Shown here in pieces: positions 28,627 to 38,141 of a stretch of 64,000 bases of DNA. The translations under genes and the position numbers were made by a program. The notes beneath the pieces are model-generated. The model ran no database searches and had not been told where the DNA came from. It saw nothing but the letters and a program-made list of their open reading frames with translations. This DNA is from G958296245 sp965262055 (GTDB lineage Bacteria > Chloroflexota > Dehalococcoidia > Lucifugimonadales > G958296245), in NCBI GenBank assembly GCA_965262055.1, contig CBDHEI010000002.1, positions 1,054,001 to 1,118,000 of the forward strand. Reading direction: 5' to 3'. Each line of letters starts with the position of its first letter. Position 1 is the first letter of the stretch.

Positions 28627-30444
28627 GTGGTGCGGAACATCTCTGAAATGTTGGGCTCGGTCGTCAAGCGGGACCGGGAGCCGAGCGAGCCGGTTAGGCA
28701 GGTCTGCTTCGTCTGCGCGTCCTCCCTATCTGACTCCCAGCCCTTCGCGCACTACCGCGTCTGTCCCACCTGCAGGTTCCACTACACCGTCACCGCGCGT
28801 GAGCGGATCTCCACCCTGGCCGACCCCAGCACCTTCCGCGAGACCAACCGTGCGGTCACGTCTGTCGACCCGCTCTCCTTCTCGTCCAGGGTGCCCTACA
28901 AGCAGCGCCTCTTACGCGACCAGCGGCGCACCGGCCTGACGGAGGCTGCTGTCACCGGCAACTGCGCCATAGGCGGCAGCCCCGTGGTGCTCATAGTGCT
29001 GGACTTCGGCTTCATGGGCGGCAGCATGGGGTGTGTGGTGGGGGAGAAGGTCGCGCTTGCCTTCGAGCACGCCGCCAAGAAGAACAAGCCGGTCGTTGCC
29101 GTCGTAACCAGCGGCGGCGCCCGCATTCAGGAGGGAATCCTCTCCTTGATGCAGATGGCCAAGACCAGCATCACGGCGGCGAAGCTGGGTGCGAAGGGGT
29201 TGCCCTTCATCACGGTCCTCTCCAACCCTGCTACGGGCCAGGCGTACGCAAGCTTCGCCAACCTCGCCGATGTGATCCTGGCCGAGCCGGGCACAATAGT
29301 CGGGTTCGCACCCATGCGCTCCATAAGGGAGCGTGCGACGAATCCGATGCCCGAGGGCGCGCACACGGCCGAGTCCCATCTGAGCCACGGCCTGTTGGAC
29401 GGGGTTGTCGACCGGGAGCACCTCCGCGAGCGGTTGTCGGCGCTGCTCGACCTTCTCGGGTCCCAGTACACGCTGTCCCCCGTGCGCAAGCGCAATACCT
29501 TGGAGCCGGAGGCGACGCCCCCCGCCTGGGACACCGTACAGCTCGCACGCCACGCCGACCGGCCCACTGCCAGGGACTACATAGACCGCATCCTGACCAA
29601 CTTCGTGGAGCTCCGGGGGGACCGGCTCGACAGCGACGACCCCTCCATGGTGATTGGCCTAGGACGGCTTGGAGGCCAGACGGTGGTCGTCATCGGACAG
29701 CAGCGGGAGGGGCGCGGCAATGACGGGGGCGGATGGACGCGGCCCGAAGGGCTCCGCAAAGCACAGCGCGCCCTCCGTACGGCCTCCAAGTTCGATCTGC
29801 CTGTCATCACGCTGCTCGACACGCGGGGCATCTACCCCAGCCTGGAGGCTGAGCAGAGGGGTCTTGGGAACACCGTGGCGGCTACAATGGCGCAGATGGC
29901 GGGGGTCGAGTCGCCCTCGGTAGCCGTGATCATCGGAGAGGGAGGGAGCGAGGGCGCCCTGCCTCTGGCGGTGGCCAATCGCGTGCTGATGCTTGAGAAC
30001 GCGGTCTATACTGTGATCGCTCCCGAGGACGCCGCCAGCCTCATATACCAGGACAAGGCGCGGGCCGACGACGTCGCCGAGTCGCTCAGGCTGACGGCCC
30101 AGGACTGTAAGGAGATGCGCATCGTGGACTCCATCGTCCAGGAGCCGACGGGGGGCGCTCACGTCAACCCCATCGAAGCGTCCAACCATCTCCATGCGGC
30201 GCTCCTGCGAGAGCTTGCCGACCTCCAGTCCAAGAGCAAGCGGAGGCTGGTGGAGCAGCGTTACAGGAAGTTCCGCAAGATGGGCGAGTACTCGTCGCAC
30301 TTCAGGGCCGCGGTGGGCAGGGAGGTAGACTCCCTGCAGCGTCTGGTAGCGACCGGAGTGCGCCGGATCGCCCGAAGGGGCGTCCAGGACCACGCAGGCA
30401 GTGAGCCGCTGTTGGAGGCCGCTCCGCTGCAAGAGGACCGGTAG
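28627..30444 (+). CDS. accDA: Acetyl-CoA carboxylase carboxyltransferase, fused beta-alpha (AccD-AccA)
   Basis: A 605-aa protein transferring CO2 from carboxybiotin to acetyl-CoA in fatty acid synthesis. The N-terminal half is AccD-like: a zinc ribbon with Cys27, 30, 46, 49 (CFVC ... CPTC) and the crotonase-fold block VVTSGGARIQEGILSLMQMAK. From about residue 315 it is AccA-like: TARDYIDRILTNFVELRGDR, VVIGQQREGR, TLLDTRGIYPSLEAEQRG and GEGGSEGALPLAVANRV. E. coli has two separate genes; fusions occur in some Chloroflexota and Actinobacteria. The start is the GTG at 28627. Confidence 0.93.
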   Translation: MVRNISEMLGSVVKRDREPSEPVRQVCFVCASSLSDSQPFAHYRVCPTCRFHYTVTARERISTLADPSTFRETNRAVTSVDPLSFSSRVPYKQRLLRDQRRTGLTEAAVTGNCAIGGSPVVLIVLDFGFMGGSMGCVVGEKVALAFEHAAKKNKPVVAVVTSGGARIQEGILSLMQMAKTSITAAKLGAKGLPFITVLSNPATGQAYASFANLADVILAEPGTIVGFAPMRSIRERATNPMPEGAHTAESHLSHGLLDGVVDREHLRERLSALLDLLGSQYTLSPVRKRNTLEPEATPPAWDTVQLARHADRPTARDYIDRILTNFVELRGDRLDSDDPSMVIGLGRLGGQTVVVIGQQREGRGNDGGGWTRPEGLRKAQRALRTASKFDLPVITLLDTRGIYPSLEAEQRGLGNTVAATMAQMAGVESPSVAVIIGEGGSEGALPLAVANRVLMLENAVYTVIAPEDAASLIYQDKARADDVAESLRLTAQDCKEMRIVDSIVQEPTGGAHVNPIEASNHLHAALLRELADLQSKSKRRLVEQRYRKFRKMGEYSSHFRAAVGREVDSLQRLVATGVRRIARRGVQDHAGSEPLLEAAPLQEDR

Positions 30445-30500
30445 CCCGTGCGCTCCACAGGGTTGCCAAGCAGCTCAGCGGGCAGACGCGGGCTTACCGC

Positions 30501-31841
30501 GTGAAGCCGTACCGGGGCCAAGACGGCGACCACGCCTCTATTCCGATATCGCAACAGCCGCCGCGCGACAGCACCTCCATTTCTGGCCCAGGGACGGGCC
30601 AACCAGGCGCAACGGCCCCCGCTCCACCGGGCCGCGGCCTGTCGGCCATGGTCGACTCGCTCAGGGTGCGAAGCTTCCTCTATCTCTGGCTGGGGATGCT
30701 GGCGATGATGGCCAGCGTCCAGATGCAGATGCTGGCCAGGGGGTACTTAGCATACGAGATCACCGGCTCGAAGACACTGCTCGGCCTCGTCTCCGCAGCG
30801 CCGGCGGTCCCCATCCTGGCGCTCTCGCTTATCGGCGGCGCCTTTGCAGACCGCCTGGACCGGAAGCGCATCATCCAGATCGCCCAGCTCGTCAGCGCAG
30901 CGGGCGCCCTGGCCGTAGGCATCACCATAACAACCGGCGTGGTGGCCTGGCCCCACCTCTTGGCCGTCGGGGTCTCTCAGGGGGCACTCTGGGCCTTCCT
31001 GATGCCCGCGAGGCAGGCGGTTATCCCAGAGCTTGTGGGGCAGCAGCGGATGGCGAACGCGGTGGCCCTGAACGCCGCGGCCATGAGTGCCATGACGCTG
31101 GCCTCGCCCGCCGCCGCCGGTATCCTCTACGCCCGGCTGGGTCCCGAGTTCGTCTACTACACGAGTGGGGCGCTTGCGATTGCCGCAGTCTTCTTCACGA
31201 CCCTGATGCCGCCCACCAGTAGGGGCAAGGTGAGGTCGGGGGCGCCGATGATGGGCGACATAGCAGCCGGACTCTCCTATATCGCCGCCACGCCGCTCGT
31301 GATGGTCCTGTTGGTAATCGGGCTGGTGTCGACCCTCTTTGCGATGCCCTTGAGGTTCCTGATGCCCGTGTTCGTCGTGGACATCTATGGTCGCGACGCC
31401 GCTGCCATGGGGCTGCTGCTGGCGGCGATGGGCGGCGGCTCGCTCGCCGGGTCGATGTTCATCACATGGCTGGGCCGGTGGCGCCGCGGGATGATCCTGA
31501 TCATGGCGAGCTTCCTTACCGGTCTCGCCATGGCCGCAATGGCGCTCTTGCCGTTCTACTACGCGGCGGCGGCCGTGATGGTCCTGATGGGCGTGGGAGA
31601 CGCGGGGCGCAGGGCGATCAACATGTCCTTGGTCATGGAGGTGGCCGAGGACGCCTATCGGGGCAGGGTCATGAGCGTCTTCATGATGAACTTCGGCCTC
31701 ATGCCCTTGGGAGTCCTGCCGCTGGCACTGGCGGCGGAGGCCTTCGGCCCCCAGGTCGCCGTGGGAGCGCTGGCGGTGCTCATCCTGGTCACGTCCGCGT
31801 TCATCCTGGCCACCCAGCGCCGCCTTCGCCAGTTAGCCTAG
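30501..31841 (+). CDS. MFS transporter (MFS_3/EntS-like exporter)
   Basis: A 446-aa polytopic protein starting at GTG 30501, with a cytoplasmic N-terminus of about 50 polar residues and about 12 hydrophobic segments. The loop GGAFADRLDRKRII after the second helix is the major-facilitator motif A. Best general resemblance is to the EntS/MFS_3 exporters. An internal start at 30648 (MVDSLRVRSF) would remove the polar tail and is possible. Substrate unknown. It follows accDA by 56 bp. Confidence 0.82.
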   Translation: MKPYRGQDGDHASIPISQQPPRDSTSISGPGTGQPGATAPAPPGRGLSAMVDSLRVRSFLYLWLGMLAMMASVQMQMLARGYLAYEITGSKTLLGLVSAAPAVPILALSLIGGAFADRLDRKRIIQIAQLVSAAGALAVGITITTGVVAWPHLLAVGVSQGALWAFLMPARQAVIPELVGQQRMANAVALNAAAMSAMTLASPAAAGILYARLGPEFVYYTSGALAIAAVFFTTLMPPTSRGKVRSGAPMMGDIAAGLSYIAATPLVMVLLVIGLVSTLFAMPLRFLMPVFVVDIYGRDAAAMGLLLAAMGGGSLAGSMFITWLGRWRRGMILIMASFLTGLAMAAMALLPFYYAAAAVMVLMGVGDAGRRAINMSLVMEVAEDAYRGRVMSVFMMNFGLMPLGVLPLALAAEAFGPQVAVGALAVLILVTSAFILATQRRLRQLA

Positions 31842-31942
31842 CTGCCGTCTCGCATCGCATCTTGCCTTGCATGAGGCTGGAGCAGCGCTCTATATTGAAG
31901 ACTGGCTGCGATTTACCGTAGGCGCCGGGGGGTGAGGTTGCT

Positions 31943-32717
31943 ATGAAGGTTGGAGTAGTCGGAGCGGGGGTCTTTGGGTTGGCGGCGGCGATAGAGCTGC
32001 GTTCCAGGGGGCACGCGGTGACCGTCCTCGACAGGGGCGAGCCTCCGTACGAGAACGCCTCGTCGACCGATGTCTCCAAGGCCATACGCCGCACTTGGTA
32101 CGCTGGCGACAACGGCACCTACGTCGAGTTGGTCGAGCGGGCAGCGCTCCAGTGGCGGGACTGGGAGCGGCTGTCCGGCGACAGCTTCTACCACCAGACC
32201 GGCGGCCTCGGCGTGCTCGGCAGCTTCGAGCCGGGTGACCCAATGTACTCAAGCGTAGAGTACCTGCGCGAGCGTGGGGCGGACGTAGAAGTGCTCTCGA
32301 TAGCCGAGGCCAGCGCTCGTTTCCCGCAGTTCAACTTCGAGAGTGGAGAGGTATGTGTCTACGACGGCTGGGCGGGGTACCTGGAGAGCGGCCGGGCCGT
32401 CTCGGTCATGGCCCGGCTGGCCAGGGAAGACGGCGTTGAGGTGAGGGATCGTACCCCCGTGGACGGCGTGGGCGAGACGGGTTCCCACGGTGAGGTGGCC
32501 GTGAATGGGAGACGGGAACGCTTCGACCGGGTCGTGGTTGCCGCGGGATGCTGGGTGGGTAGCCTGCTTCCGGCAATCGGCGCCGGCGTCAGGATCACGC
32601 ACCAGGAGATGTTTCTGATCGTGCCAGAGGAGCCAGCCAGGTTCGCTCACGGCGCGATGCCCGTCTGGTCGCTCGACCCTGACGGCGAGGGCTGGTACGG
32701 CTTTCCGTTGCTACGGG
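31943..32717 (+). pseudogene. FAD-dependent oxidoreductase (DAO/sarcosine oxidase-like), 5' part, cut by an IS
   Basis: The first 258 codons of a flavoprotein: the dinucleotide-binding VGAGVFGLAAAIELRSRG is at residues 5-22, followed by the DAO-type block STDVSKAIRRTWYAGDN. The gene stops at 32717, where an ISNCY-type element entered; it resumes at 34367. Joining the two parts across the single copy of CTACGGG restores FPLLREGYVKVAKD without frame change, giving about 394 residues, the usual length. The enzyme would oxidise an N-methyl or other amino acid. It should be inactive now. Confidence 0.9.
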
Positions 32718-34359
32718 TGTAACTGCTCAGCGATTATGTCCTCGCTAACTGTCAAGCGAAAATGTCCGCATGAAGGAGCATGTGACATTGACGCAGAGAG
32801 AGCAGACAAGGCTTCAGGTTCTCAACAGTTTGATGGCGGACCATATGACCACGGAGCAGGCAGCGACTTTGATGGGAGTGAGCGCGCGCCACACCAGGCG
32901 TATTCTGGCGGCCTACAGCAAGGAGGGAGCAGCCGCACTCGCTCACGGCAATCGAGGTCGCAGACCGGCCAACGCTACATCGGACCCGTTGGCGACCGAC
33001 GTGGTGGTCCTGGCGCGGACCCGATACGCGGGAGTCAACCACACGCACCTGAGCGAGTTGCTGAGGGAGCGAGAGGGCATAGACATCGGTCGTAACACGT
33101 TGCGCAAGATACTGACTGACGCCGGTATGAACAGTCCTCGCCGTCGCAGGCCGCCGAAGCATCGTGTTCGACGGCAGCGGATGACTCGCGAGGGAATGCT
33201 GATACAGATCGACGGCAGCTACCACAGATGGCTGGGAGAAGATGGCCCCCAGTTCACGCTACTGCTGGCGGTCGACGACGCTACTGGCTGTGTCGTCAAT
33301 GCCCTGTTCTGCGAGCAGGAGAACACCCGCAGCTACTTACTGCTGATGCGGGATCTGATACGGAGCTACGGCATACCGCTCGCACTCTATTCAGACCGCC
33401 ATGGCGTCTTCAAGCACACGCCGCCGTCGGAGACCGCCGCCGCTCCCACCCAGTTCTCGCGCGCTATGGGTGAGATCGGCGTACAGCTGATATTCGCACG
33501 GTCTCCACAAGCCAAAGGCCGCGTGGAACGCACCGCGGGCACGCTCCAGGACAGATTGGTCACGGAGATGAGACTCGCAGGCGCGACCACCATCGAAGAC
33601 GCCAACCGCGTGCTCAACGACTTCCTGCCCCGCTTCAATGAACGCTTTCGTGTGCCGCCGGAGAACGCAGACACCGCGTATCGGGTCCCAGACCCGGGGA
33701 TGTGCCTGGACACAGTCCTATGCCTGAAGTACAGGCGCAGGGTTGGCAGGGACAACACGGTGAAATACCGCTGGCGCACCCTGCAGTTGCTTCCCGACAA
33801 GTCTCGGCCGAGCTATGCCGGGTCGGTGGTGGAAGTACTCGAGGGGCTGGACGGCCGACTGGCAGTGCAACACGAAGGGCGTACCGTCGCCTCCCAGCAA
33901 GCACCTCCACGGCCCAGTGTCCTGCGCAGCTTCGACACGCGGACCGTGCACACGGCTGGTCCCAGCCGCTACACCAACGGTGTCACCAGGAGGTCGGAGG
34001 ACGCGGTGGCGTCAATGGGCACAATGCTCGTAGTGGACAGACTCCGCGACGATGCCGACCACAACGGCGCCGCAAGAGTTCGCAGGACTGCGACTCCGCG
34101 ATCCAGAAAGCCCACCCCACTTCAGACGGCGAGATGGAAGGCGGTCCAGAAGGCGAAGCGCAAGGGGCTGTCCATCCGTGGGATCGCCCGGGAACTGAGC
34201 ATACACAGAGACACCGTGAGGAAGTACATCGATGCCGAAAGCCCACCCATGTCGCCCGCCCGCGCAACGTCGGCAGTGCCTTAATCTGCTAGCATGGCAA
34301 TCTACTTAGAGGACATTTTCCCTTGACACTTAAGCGGACATAATCGCTGAGCGTCGACA
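32718..34359 (+). mobile_element. ISNCY (IS1202-like) insertion sequence, complete (1642 bp)
   Basis: The ends are inverted repeats of about 50 bp with two well-conserved blocks, GCTCAGCGATTATGTCC and GAAAATGTCC, separated by a variable spacer. A 7-bp target duplication CTACGGG lies at 32711-32717 and 34360-34366. It interrupts a FAD oxidoreductase gene in frame. One transposase gene is carried. Confidence 0.93.
32770..34284 (+). CDS. ISNCY-family transposase
   Basis: A 504-aa DDE transposase. The N-terminal HTH (TTEQAATLMGVSARHTRRIL, about 27-46) is followed by the block AALAHGNRGRRP and an rve-type core: Asp in MLIQIDGSYHRWLG (about 145), Asp in YSDRHGVF (about 209), Glu in SPQAKGRVERTAGTLQDR (about 255). 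The arrangement matches ISNCY/IS1202-type enzymes. The C-terminus has a second HTH-like segment (SIRGIARELSIHRDTVRKY). No lesions are visible. Confidence 0.92.
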   Translation: MKEHVTLTQREQTRLQVLNSLMADHMTTEQAATLMGVSARHTRRILAAYSKEGAAALAHGNRGRRPANATSDPLATDVVVLARTRYAGVNHTHLSELLREREGIDIGRNTLRKILTDAGMNSPRRRRPPKHRVRRQRMTREGMLIQIDGSYHRWLGEDGPQFTLLLAVDDATGCVVNALFCEQENTRSYLLLMRDLIRSYGIPLALYSDRHGVFKHTPPSETAAAPTQFSRAMGEIGVQLIFARSPQAKGRVERTAGTLQDRLVTEMRLAGATTIEDANRVLNDFLPRFNERFRVPPENADTAYRVPDPGMCLDTVLCLKYRRRVGRDNTVKYRWRTLQLLPDKSRPSYAGSVVEVLEGLDGRLAVQHEGRTVASQQAPPRPSVLRSFDTRTVHTAGPSRYTNGVTRRSEDAVASMGTMLVVDRLRDDADHNGAARVRRTATPRSRKPTPLQTARWKAVQKAKRKGLSIRGIARELSIHRDTVRKYIDAESPPMSPARATSAVP

Positions 34360-34366
34360 CTACGGG

Positions 34367-34776
34367 AGGGGTACGTGAAGGTGGCGAAGGACGCTCCCGG
34401 CGGCACCGTGGACCCCGACATGGATCGCGGCGGCACACTGGAGTTTGCGGAGCAGGCGCTGGCCTTCCTGCGCGAGAGGATACCGGACTTGGCCAACGGC
34501 AGGGTCGTCGGCGGGCGCTCGTGCCTCTACACGGTCACGCCGGACGACCACTTCATCGTTGACCGGGCTCCGGGTTTCGACAGCGTCTTCGTGGCAGGCG
34601 GCGGCAGCGGCCACGGCTTCAAGTTCGGCGCCTCGATCGGCCCCATCATAGCCGACGCCGTGGAGGACATACCCAATTCGCTGGGCGACCGCTTCCGCAT
34701 TGGGGACCGTTTCGACCGCGTCGCGGCGTCGGGGGAAGCCTCCCGCGGGTACGCGCGTCCGGCCCGGGCTTCCTGA
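34367..34776 (+). pseudogene. FAD-dependent oxidoreductase, 3' part downstream of the IS
   Basis: Continues the frame of 31943-32717. It holds the C-terminal flavin-binding block FVAGGGSGHGFKFGASIGPIIAD, the typical end of DAO-family enzymes, and CLYTVTPDDHFIVDR (with the Cys that often binds FAD covalently in monomeric sarcosine oxidases, a tentative point). It would need its own start to be translated; an internal GTG at 34375 is the best candidate but the product lacks the N-terminal half of the FAD site. Confidence 0.9.
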
Positions 34777-34781
34777 GGGGC

Positions 34782-35798
34782 CTAGTCCTTCCAGACCTTA
34801 CGGAACAGGCGCATCCAGTTGCCTCCGAGCACCTTCGTGACGTCCTCCGGCGAATAACCGCGACCCAGCAGGGCGGGCGCCAGAGCCGGCATGTCGTCCG
34901 GGGTCTTCAGACCCTCGGGGTAGTACACATCCCAGTTCTCGATCACGTCGCTGGGGATGAACGTGGACGGGAACTTGGTGCCCTGCTGCGACCCGATGTA
35001 GCGCCAGAAGTCGTCCGTCTGGTCCTGGGTGAAGTCCGTGCCGATGCCGACGTGGTCTATGCCGACGAGATCGATCGTGTGCTCTATGGCGTCGACGTAA
35101 CTCTCGAGCGTGGACTGGCGGCCGGTCTTGAGGAAGCCGTTGATGCATGTGGCGCCCACCACGCCTCCCTTCTCGGCCATGAGCTTGAGGGCGTCGACGG
35201 CCTTGTTGCGGGGCACGTCGTAGTAGGACTTGGGGTTGGCGTGCGTGCAGGCCACCGGCTCGTCGGAGACCTCGACGGTCTCCATGGTGGTCCTGACGCC
35301 CACGTGGGACAGGTCTATCAGGATGCCAAGGCGGTTCATCTCACGCACGGCGTCTAGGCCGAAGTTGCTGAGGCCGCAGTCGGCGCGCTCGTAGCAGCCG
35401 TTGCCAAGGAGGTTGCGCTCGTGGTAGGTGACCTGGACGATCCTGACGCCTAGGTCGTGGAAGAGGGCGAGGCGGTCAAGGTGGCCCTCGATGGGGGATG
35501 CGTTCTGGAAGCCGAGGATGACCCCGGTCTTGCGTTCACGTTTGGCCGTTTCTATGTCGGAAACGGAACGGACCTGAAGGACCTCCGAGGTGTGTTGGAC
35601 GAAACGGGGACGCCAATGGGCAATGTGGTCGAGGGTCTCCTGGGTCCCTTCCCAAGTGGCGATGGTGGCGTTGATGGCGGTGACGCCGCCGTTGACCAGG
35701 CTACGGAAGACAGCGGGGCTGTCCCAGTTGCTGACGTTGAGCCCGTCGACAACATAGGCTTCGTTGTAGAGGCTACGGGCCTCGTTGCTCACAGTCAT
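34782..35798 (-). CDS. Membrane dipeptidase-like protein (peptidase M19 fold), paralogue 2, altered metal site
   Basis: A 338-aa homologue of 7547-8566. It shows the same departures: DGLNVS in place of the N-terminal His-x-Asp pair and LGFQNASPIEG in the bridging-Glu region, while LIDLSHVGVRTTME, VACTHANPKSYY and IGTDFTQD keep the later ligands. It is in a minus-strand group with a 2-hydroxyacid dehydrogenase gene 28 bp upstream. That pairing suggests a catabolic path for a small carboxylic acid or amide (inference only). Confidence 0.83.
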   Translation of the reverse strand: MTVSNEARSLYNEAYVVDGLNVSNWDSPAVFRSLVNGGVTAINATIATWEGTQETLDHIAHWRPRFVQHTSEVLQVRSVSDIETAKRERKTGVILGFQNASPIEGHLDRLALFHDLGVRIVQVTYHERNLLGNGCYERADCGLSNFGLDAVREMNRLGILIDLSHVGVRTTMETVEVSDEPVACTHANPKSYYDVPRNKAVDALKLMAEKGGVVGATCINGFLKTGRQSTLESYVDAIEHTIDLVGIDHVGIGTDFTQDQTDDFWRYIGSQQGTKFPSTFIPSDVIENWDVYYPEGLKTPDDMPALAPALLGRGYSPEDVTKVLGGNWMRLFRKVWKD

Positions 35799-35826
35799 GC
35801 TCGCTGCTCCATCTGGCCGCCGGGTG

Positions 35827-36822
35827 TCACCACGTCCACCGGCCCTTCAGCTCGTTGTTAACGACCGCGCCTTCGGGCCATCGGCCCTGGGAGAGGTCGA
35901 TGACACACTGCGCAGCCTCGTTGCCCATCTCCTCCATCGAGAGGTCGTCGTTGCCCGCCAGGTGGGGGGAGACGACCACATTCTCCATCGAGTAGAGGGG
36001 GTTGTTGGGACTGGTCGGCTCCTCTTCGAAGACGTCCAGCCCAGCGCCGCCGATCTGGCCTGACTCGAGTGCCTCGATCAGATCGGCCTCGACGATCAGG
36101 CCGCCGCGGGCGGTGTTTACCAGCACGGCGTCGGGCTTCATCAGGGCAAGCTTGTGGCGCTCGATCAGCCCCCGCGTCGATTCCGAGAGGACGCAGTTGA
36201 GACTGACGTAATCGGACTCCGCGAGCAGGGTGTCGAGGTCGACGAGCTGGATGCCGTTCTCCCGCACGAACGCCTCGTCTGGGAACGGCTCGGCGGCCAG
36301 GACGGTCATCTTCATGCCCAGCGCCCGGACTGCGAGGCTGCGGCCGATGCGACCGAGGCCGACGATGCCGAGTGTCGAGCCGCGTATCGGCCTGACCGGC
36401 TGGGTCGGCCACTCGCCCCGGCGCATGGCAGTGTCCTTGCTGACGATGGACTTGGCCGTCGCCATCACAAGGGCGATGGCGTGCTCTGCCACCGCCTCGT
36501 AGTTCGAGTTGGGGGTGATGGTCAGCACGACGTCGTTGGCCGTGGCTGCGGCCACGTCCACCTTGTCGAACCCCACGCCGAAGCGCGCGATCACCCGGAG
36601 GTCCGGCAGCGCCTCCATCACGCTCGCCGGGTACCTCTCGCCGGCCGCGATGACGGCCGACGCTCCCCGCAGGATCGCGATCTCCTCATCGTCGCTCGCG
36701 TTCCCGTGGGCGAAGGGCCCGTCGCCGATGAGGTTGACCTCAAAGCCGTGGCTCTTGAGCATTCGGATGAACGTGACTTCCTCGTCGCTAACGCGCATGG
36801 TGCTTACGGCTACGGTGGTCAA
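35827..36822 (-). CDS. D-isomer-specific 2-hydroxyacid dehydrogenase (phosphoglycerate dehydrogenase-like)
   Basis: A 331-aa NAD(P)-dependent enzyme that reduces 2-keto acids or oxidises D-2-hydroxy acids. The Rossmann motif GIVGLGRIGRSLAVRALGM lies near 150-168; catalytic residues are the Arg in NTARGGLIVEADL, the Glu in GLDVFEEEPT and the His in VSPHLAGND. There is no C-terminal ACT domain, so it is not a regulated SerA. A cytoplasmic catabolic or salvage role is likely. It is followed on the same strand by the M19-like gene. Confidence 0.9.
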   Translation of the reverse strand: MTTVAVSTMRVSDEEVTFIRMLKSHGFEVNLIGDGPFAHGNASDDEEIAILRGASAVIAAGERYPASVMEALPDLRVIARFGVGFDKVDVAAATANDVVLTITPNSNYEAVAEHAIALVMATAKSIVSKDTAMRRGEWPTQPVRPIRGSTLGIVGLGRIGRSLAVRALGMKMTVLAAEPFPDEAFVRENGIQLVDLDTLLAESDYVSLNCVLSESTRGLIERHKLALMKPDAVLVNTARGGLIVEADLIEALESGQIGGAGLDVFEEEPTSPNNPLYSMENVVVSPHLAGNDDLSMEEMGNEAAQCVIDLSQGRWPEGAVVNNELKGRWTW

Positions 36823-36876
36823 TTCAGACTCCTCGAATGGCGGTCATGGCCTTCCAATGTTATCACCGCTGGGGTG

Positions 36877-37317
36877 TCAGCGCCCCCTGGCGCTGGGGAG
36901 CAGGAGGAAGACGCCGACGATGATGAGGGCGATGGGCCAAAAGTCCTCCCACAGCTCCCATGGAAGGAAACCCAGGTTGTCCATCAGCGCAATGGCTCCC
37001 GCTCCGATGAGGATGGCCGCGAACAGGGCGCGTCTGCGCCCGACCTGGTCCTCGGGACTGCCCGGCGGGGGAGACTCCTCCTTCGGAGCATCCCCTTCCG
37101 GCGGGTCGGTGGGGGTTTCCCGCTCTTGCGGCGGCGTACCCTCGGGGGTTATCAGTGCTAGGGCGATGTACAGGACGATGCCCATGCCAGCTAGACCGAA
37201 GATGACCCAGCCGATACGGACGAAGACGGGGTCGATCTCGAAGTACTCCGCCATTCCGCCGACAACGCCGGTGAGCATCTTGTCGGTGGTGCTGCGGCGG
37301 AGTCTGGCCCTTTGCAT
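36877..37317 (-). CDS. PspC domain membrane protein
   Basis: A 146-aa protein. The first 60 residues match PspC (LRRSTTDKMLTGVVGGMAEYFEIDPVFVRIGWVIFGL), with a membrane helix; a proline/glutamate-rich stretch follows and then two hydrophobic segments (LFAAILIGAGAIALM, FWPIALIIVGVFLLL) like those of DUF5668-type partners. PspC proteins belong to envelope-stress responses; no PspA gene is nearby. It ends upstream of an MBL-fold hydrolase gene's reading region on the same strand. Confidence 0.88.
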   Translation of the reverse strand: MQRARLRRSTTDKMLTGVVGGMAEYFEIDPVFVRIGWVIFGLAGMGIVLYIALALITPEGTPPQERETPTDPPEGDAPKEESPPPGSPEDQVGRRRALFAAILIGAGAIALMDNLGFLPWELWEDFWPIALIIVGVFLLLPSARGR

Positions 37318-37335
37318 CAGCCCCTCCTGACCGCG

Positions 37336-37971
37336 CTAGCGGGCGCGTTCGAGGACGGACACCTGGGTGTCTCCGGGGAGGGAGGTGGCAGTGACGCCGA
37401 GCTTTGCGCCCGGCGTTGCGGGGGCGCCACCCATGGCGGCCAGGAAGTCGTCGATGGGCTCCAGGTCGGCGGGGAGACCTTCGGATGAGTAGTGGAGGGG
37501 CACTACGATCCTGGGGGCTAAGCGGCCCACGAGCTGCGCTATGGCGGTGGGGCTGAGGGTGCAGCCGCCTCCGGCCGGAGCGAACAGGACGTCTACGCCG
37601 TCGAGGTACTCGACCTGCCGGGCGGTCAGGGGCGTGTTGAGGTCGCCTAGGTGGCAGAGGGTGAGGCCCTCAGTCCTGATCCGGTAGACGGTGTTGACGA
37701 TGCGCTCGCCGGTGTCGCTCTTGCGGTCGGTGCCCATGCCGCTGATGGAGAAGCCGGACACCTGGTACTCGCCCGGGCCTTCGAGCACCTTGGGGTCGCC
37801 GTCGACGAAATCGACGGCGGAGTGGTGGGGGTCGGCGCAGCTAACGGTGACGATGTCAGCGGGCTGCGGTCTCAGCTCAAGGCCTAGCGAGGCGCCGAAC
37901 GGGTCGGCGATCAGCGTGAGGCCGCGGCTGCGCATGCGGACACATGAGTGTCCCAGCCAAGCTATCTCCAT
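37336..37971 (-). CDS. MBL-fold metal-dependent hydrolase (UlaG-like)
   Basis: A 211-aa metallo-beta-lactamase-fold protein: MEIAWLGHSCVRMRSRG at the N-terminus, SCADPHHSAVD as the shortened zinc motif, LCHLGDLNT and VVPLHYSS near the end. The layout fits the small UlaG-like/YtkL group of hydrolases. Substrate unknown. It starts 18 bp upstream of the PspC gene start, so the two are probably co-transcribed. Confidence 0.85.
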   Translation of the reverse strand: MEIAWLGHSCVRMRSRGLTLIADPFGASLGLELRPQPADIVTVSCADPHHSAVDFVDGDPKVLEGPGEYQVSGFSISGMGTDRKSDTGERIVNTVYRIRTEGLTLCHLGDLNTPLTARQVEYLDGVDVLFAPAGGGCTLSPTAIAQLVGRLAPRIVVPLHYSSEGLPADLEPIDDFLAAMGGAPATPGAKLGVTATSLPGDTQVSVLERAR

Positions 37972-38141
37972 ACGGGACCAGATGGGAACGTCATTGGAAT
38001 GAGTATATCACCTGAATGGCCTCCCAAGAGACGAGTACGGGATGGGCTGGAACGGCGATTCGGGCGGCCCGGGCGCTTTGGAGGGCCATACGCAGCTTGC
38101 CAGGGGCCGCCGCCGGGGTGGCTGGCCGGGGGCAGACCCCG

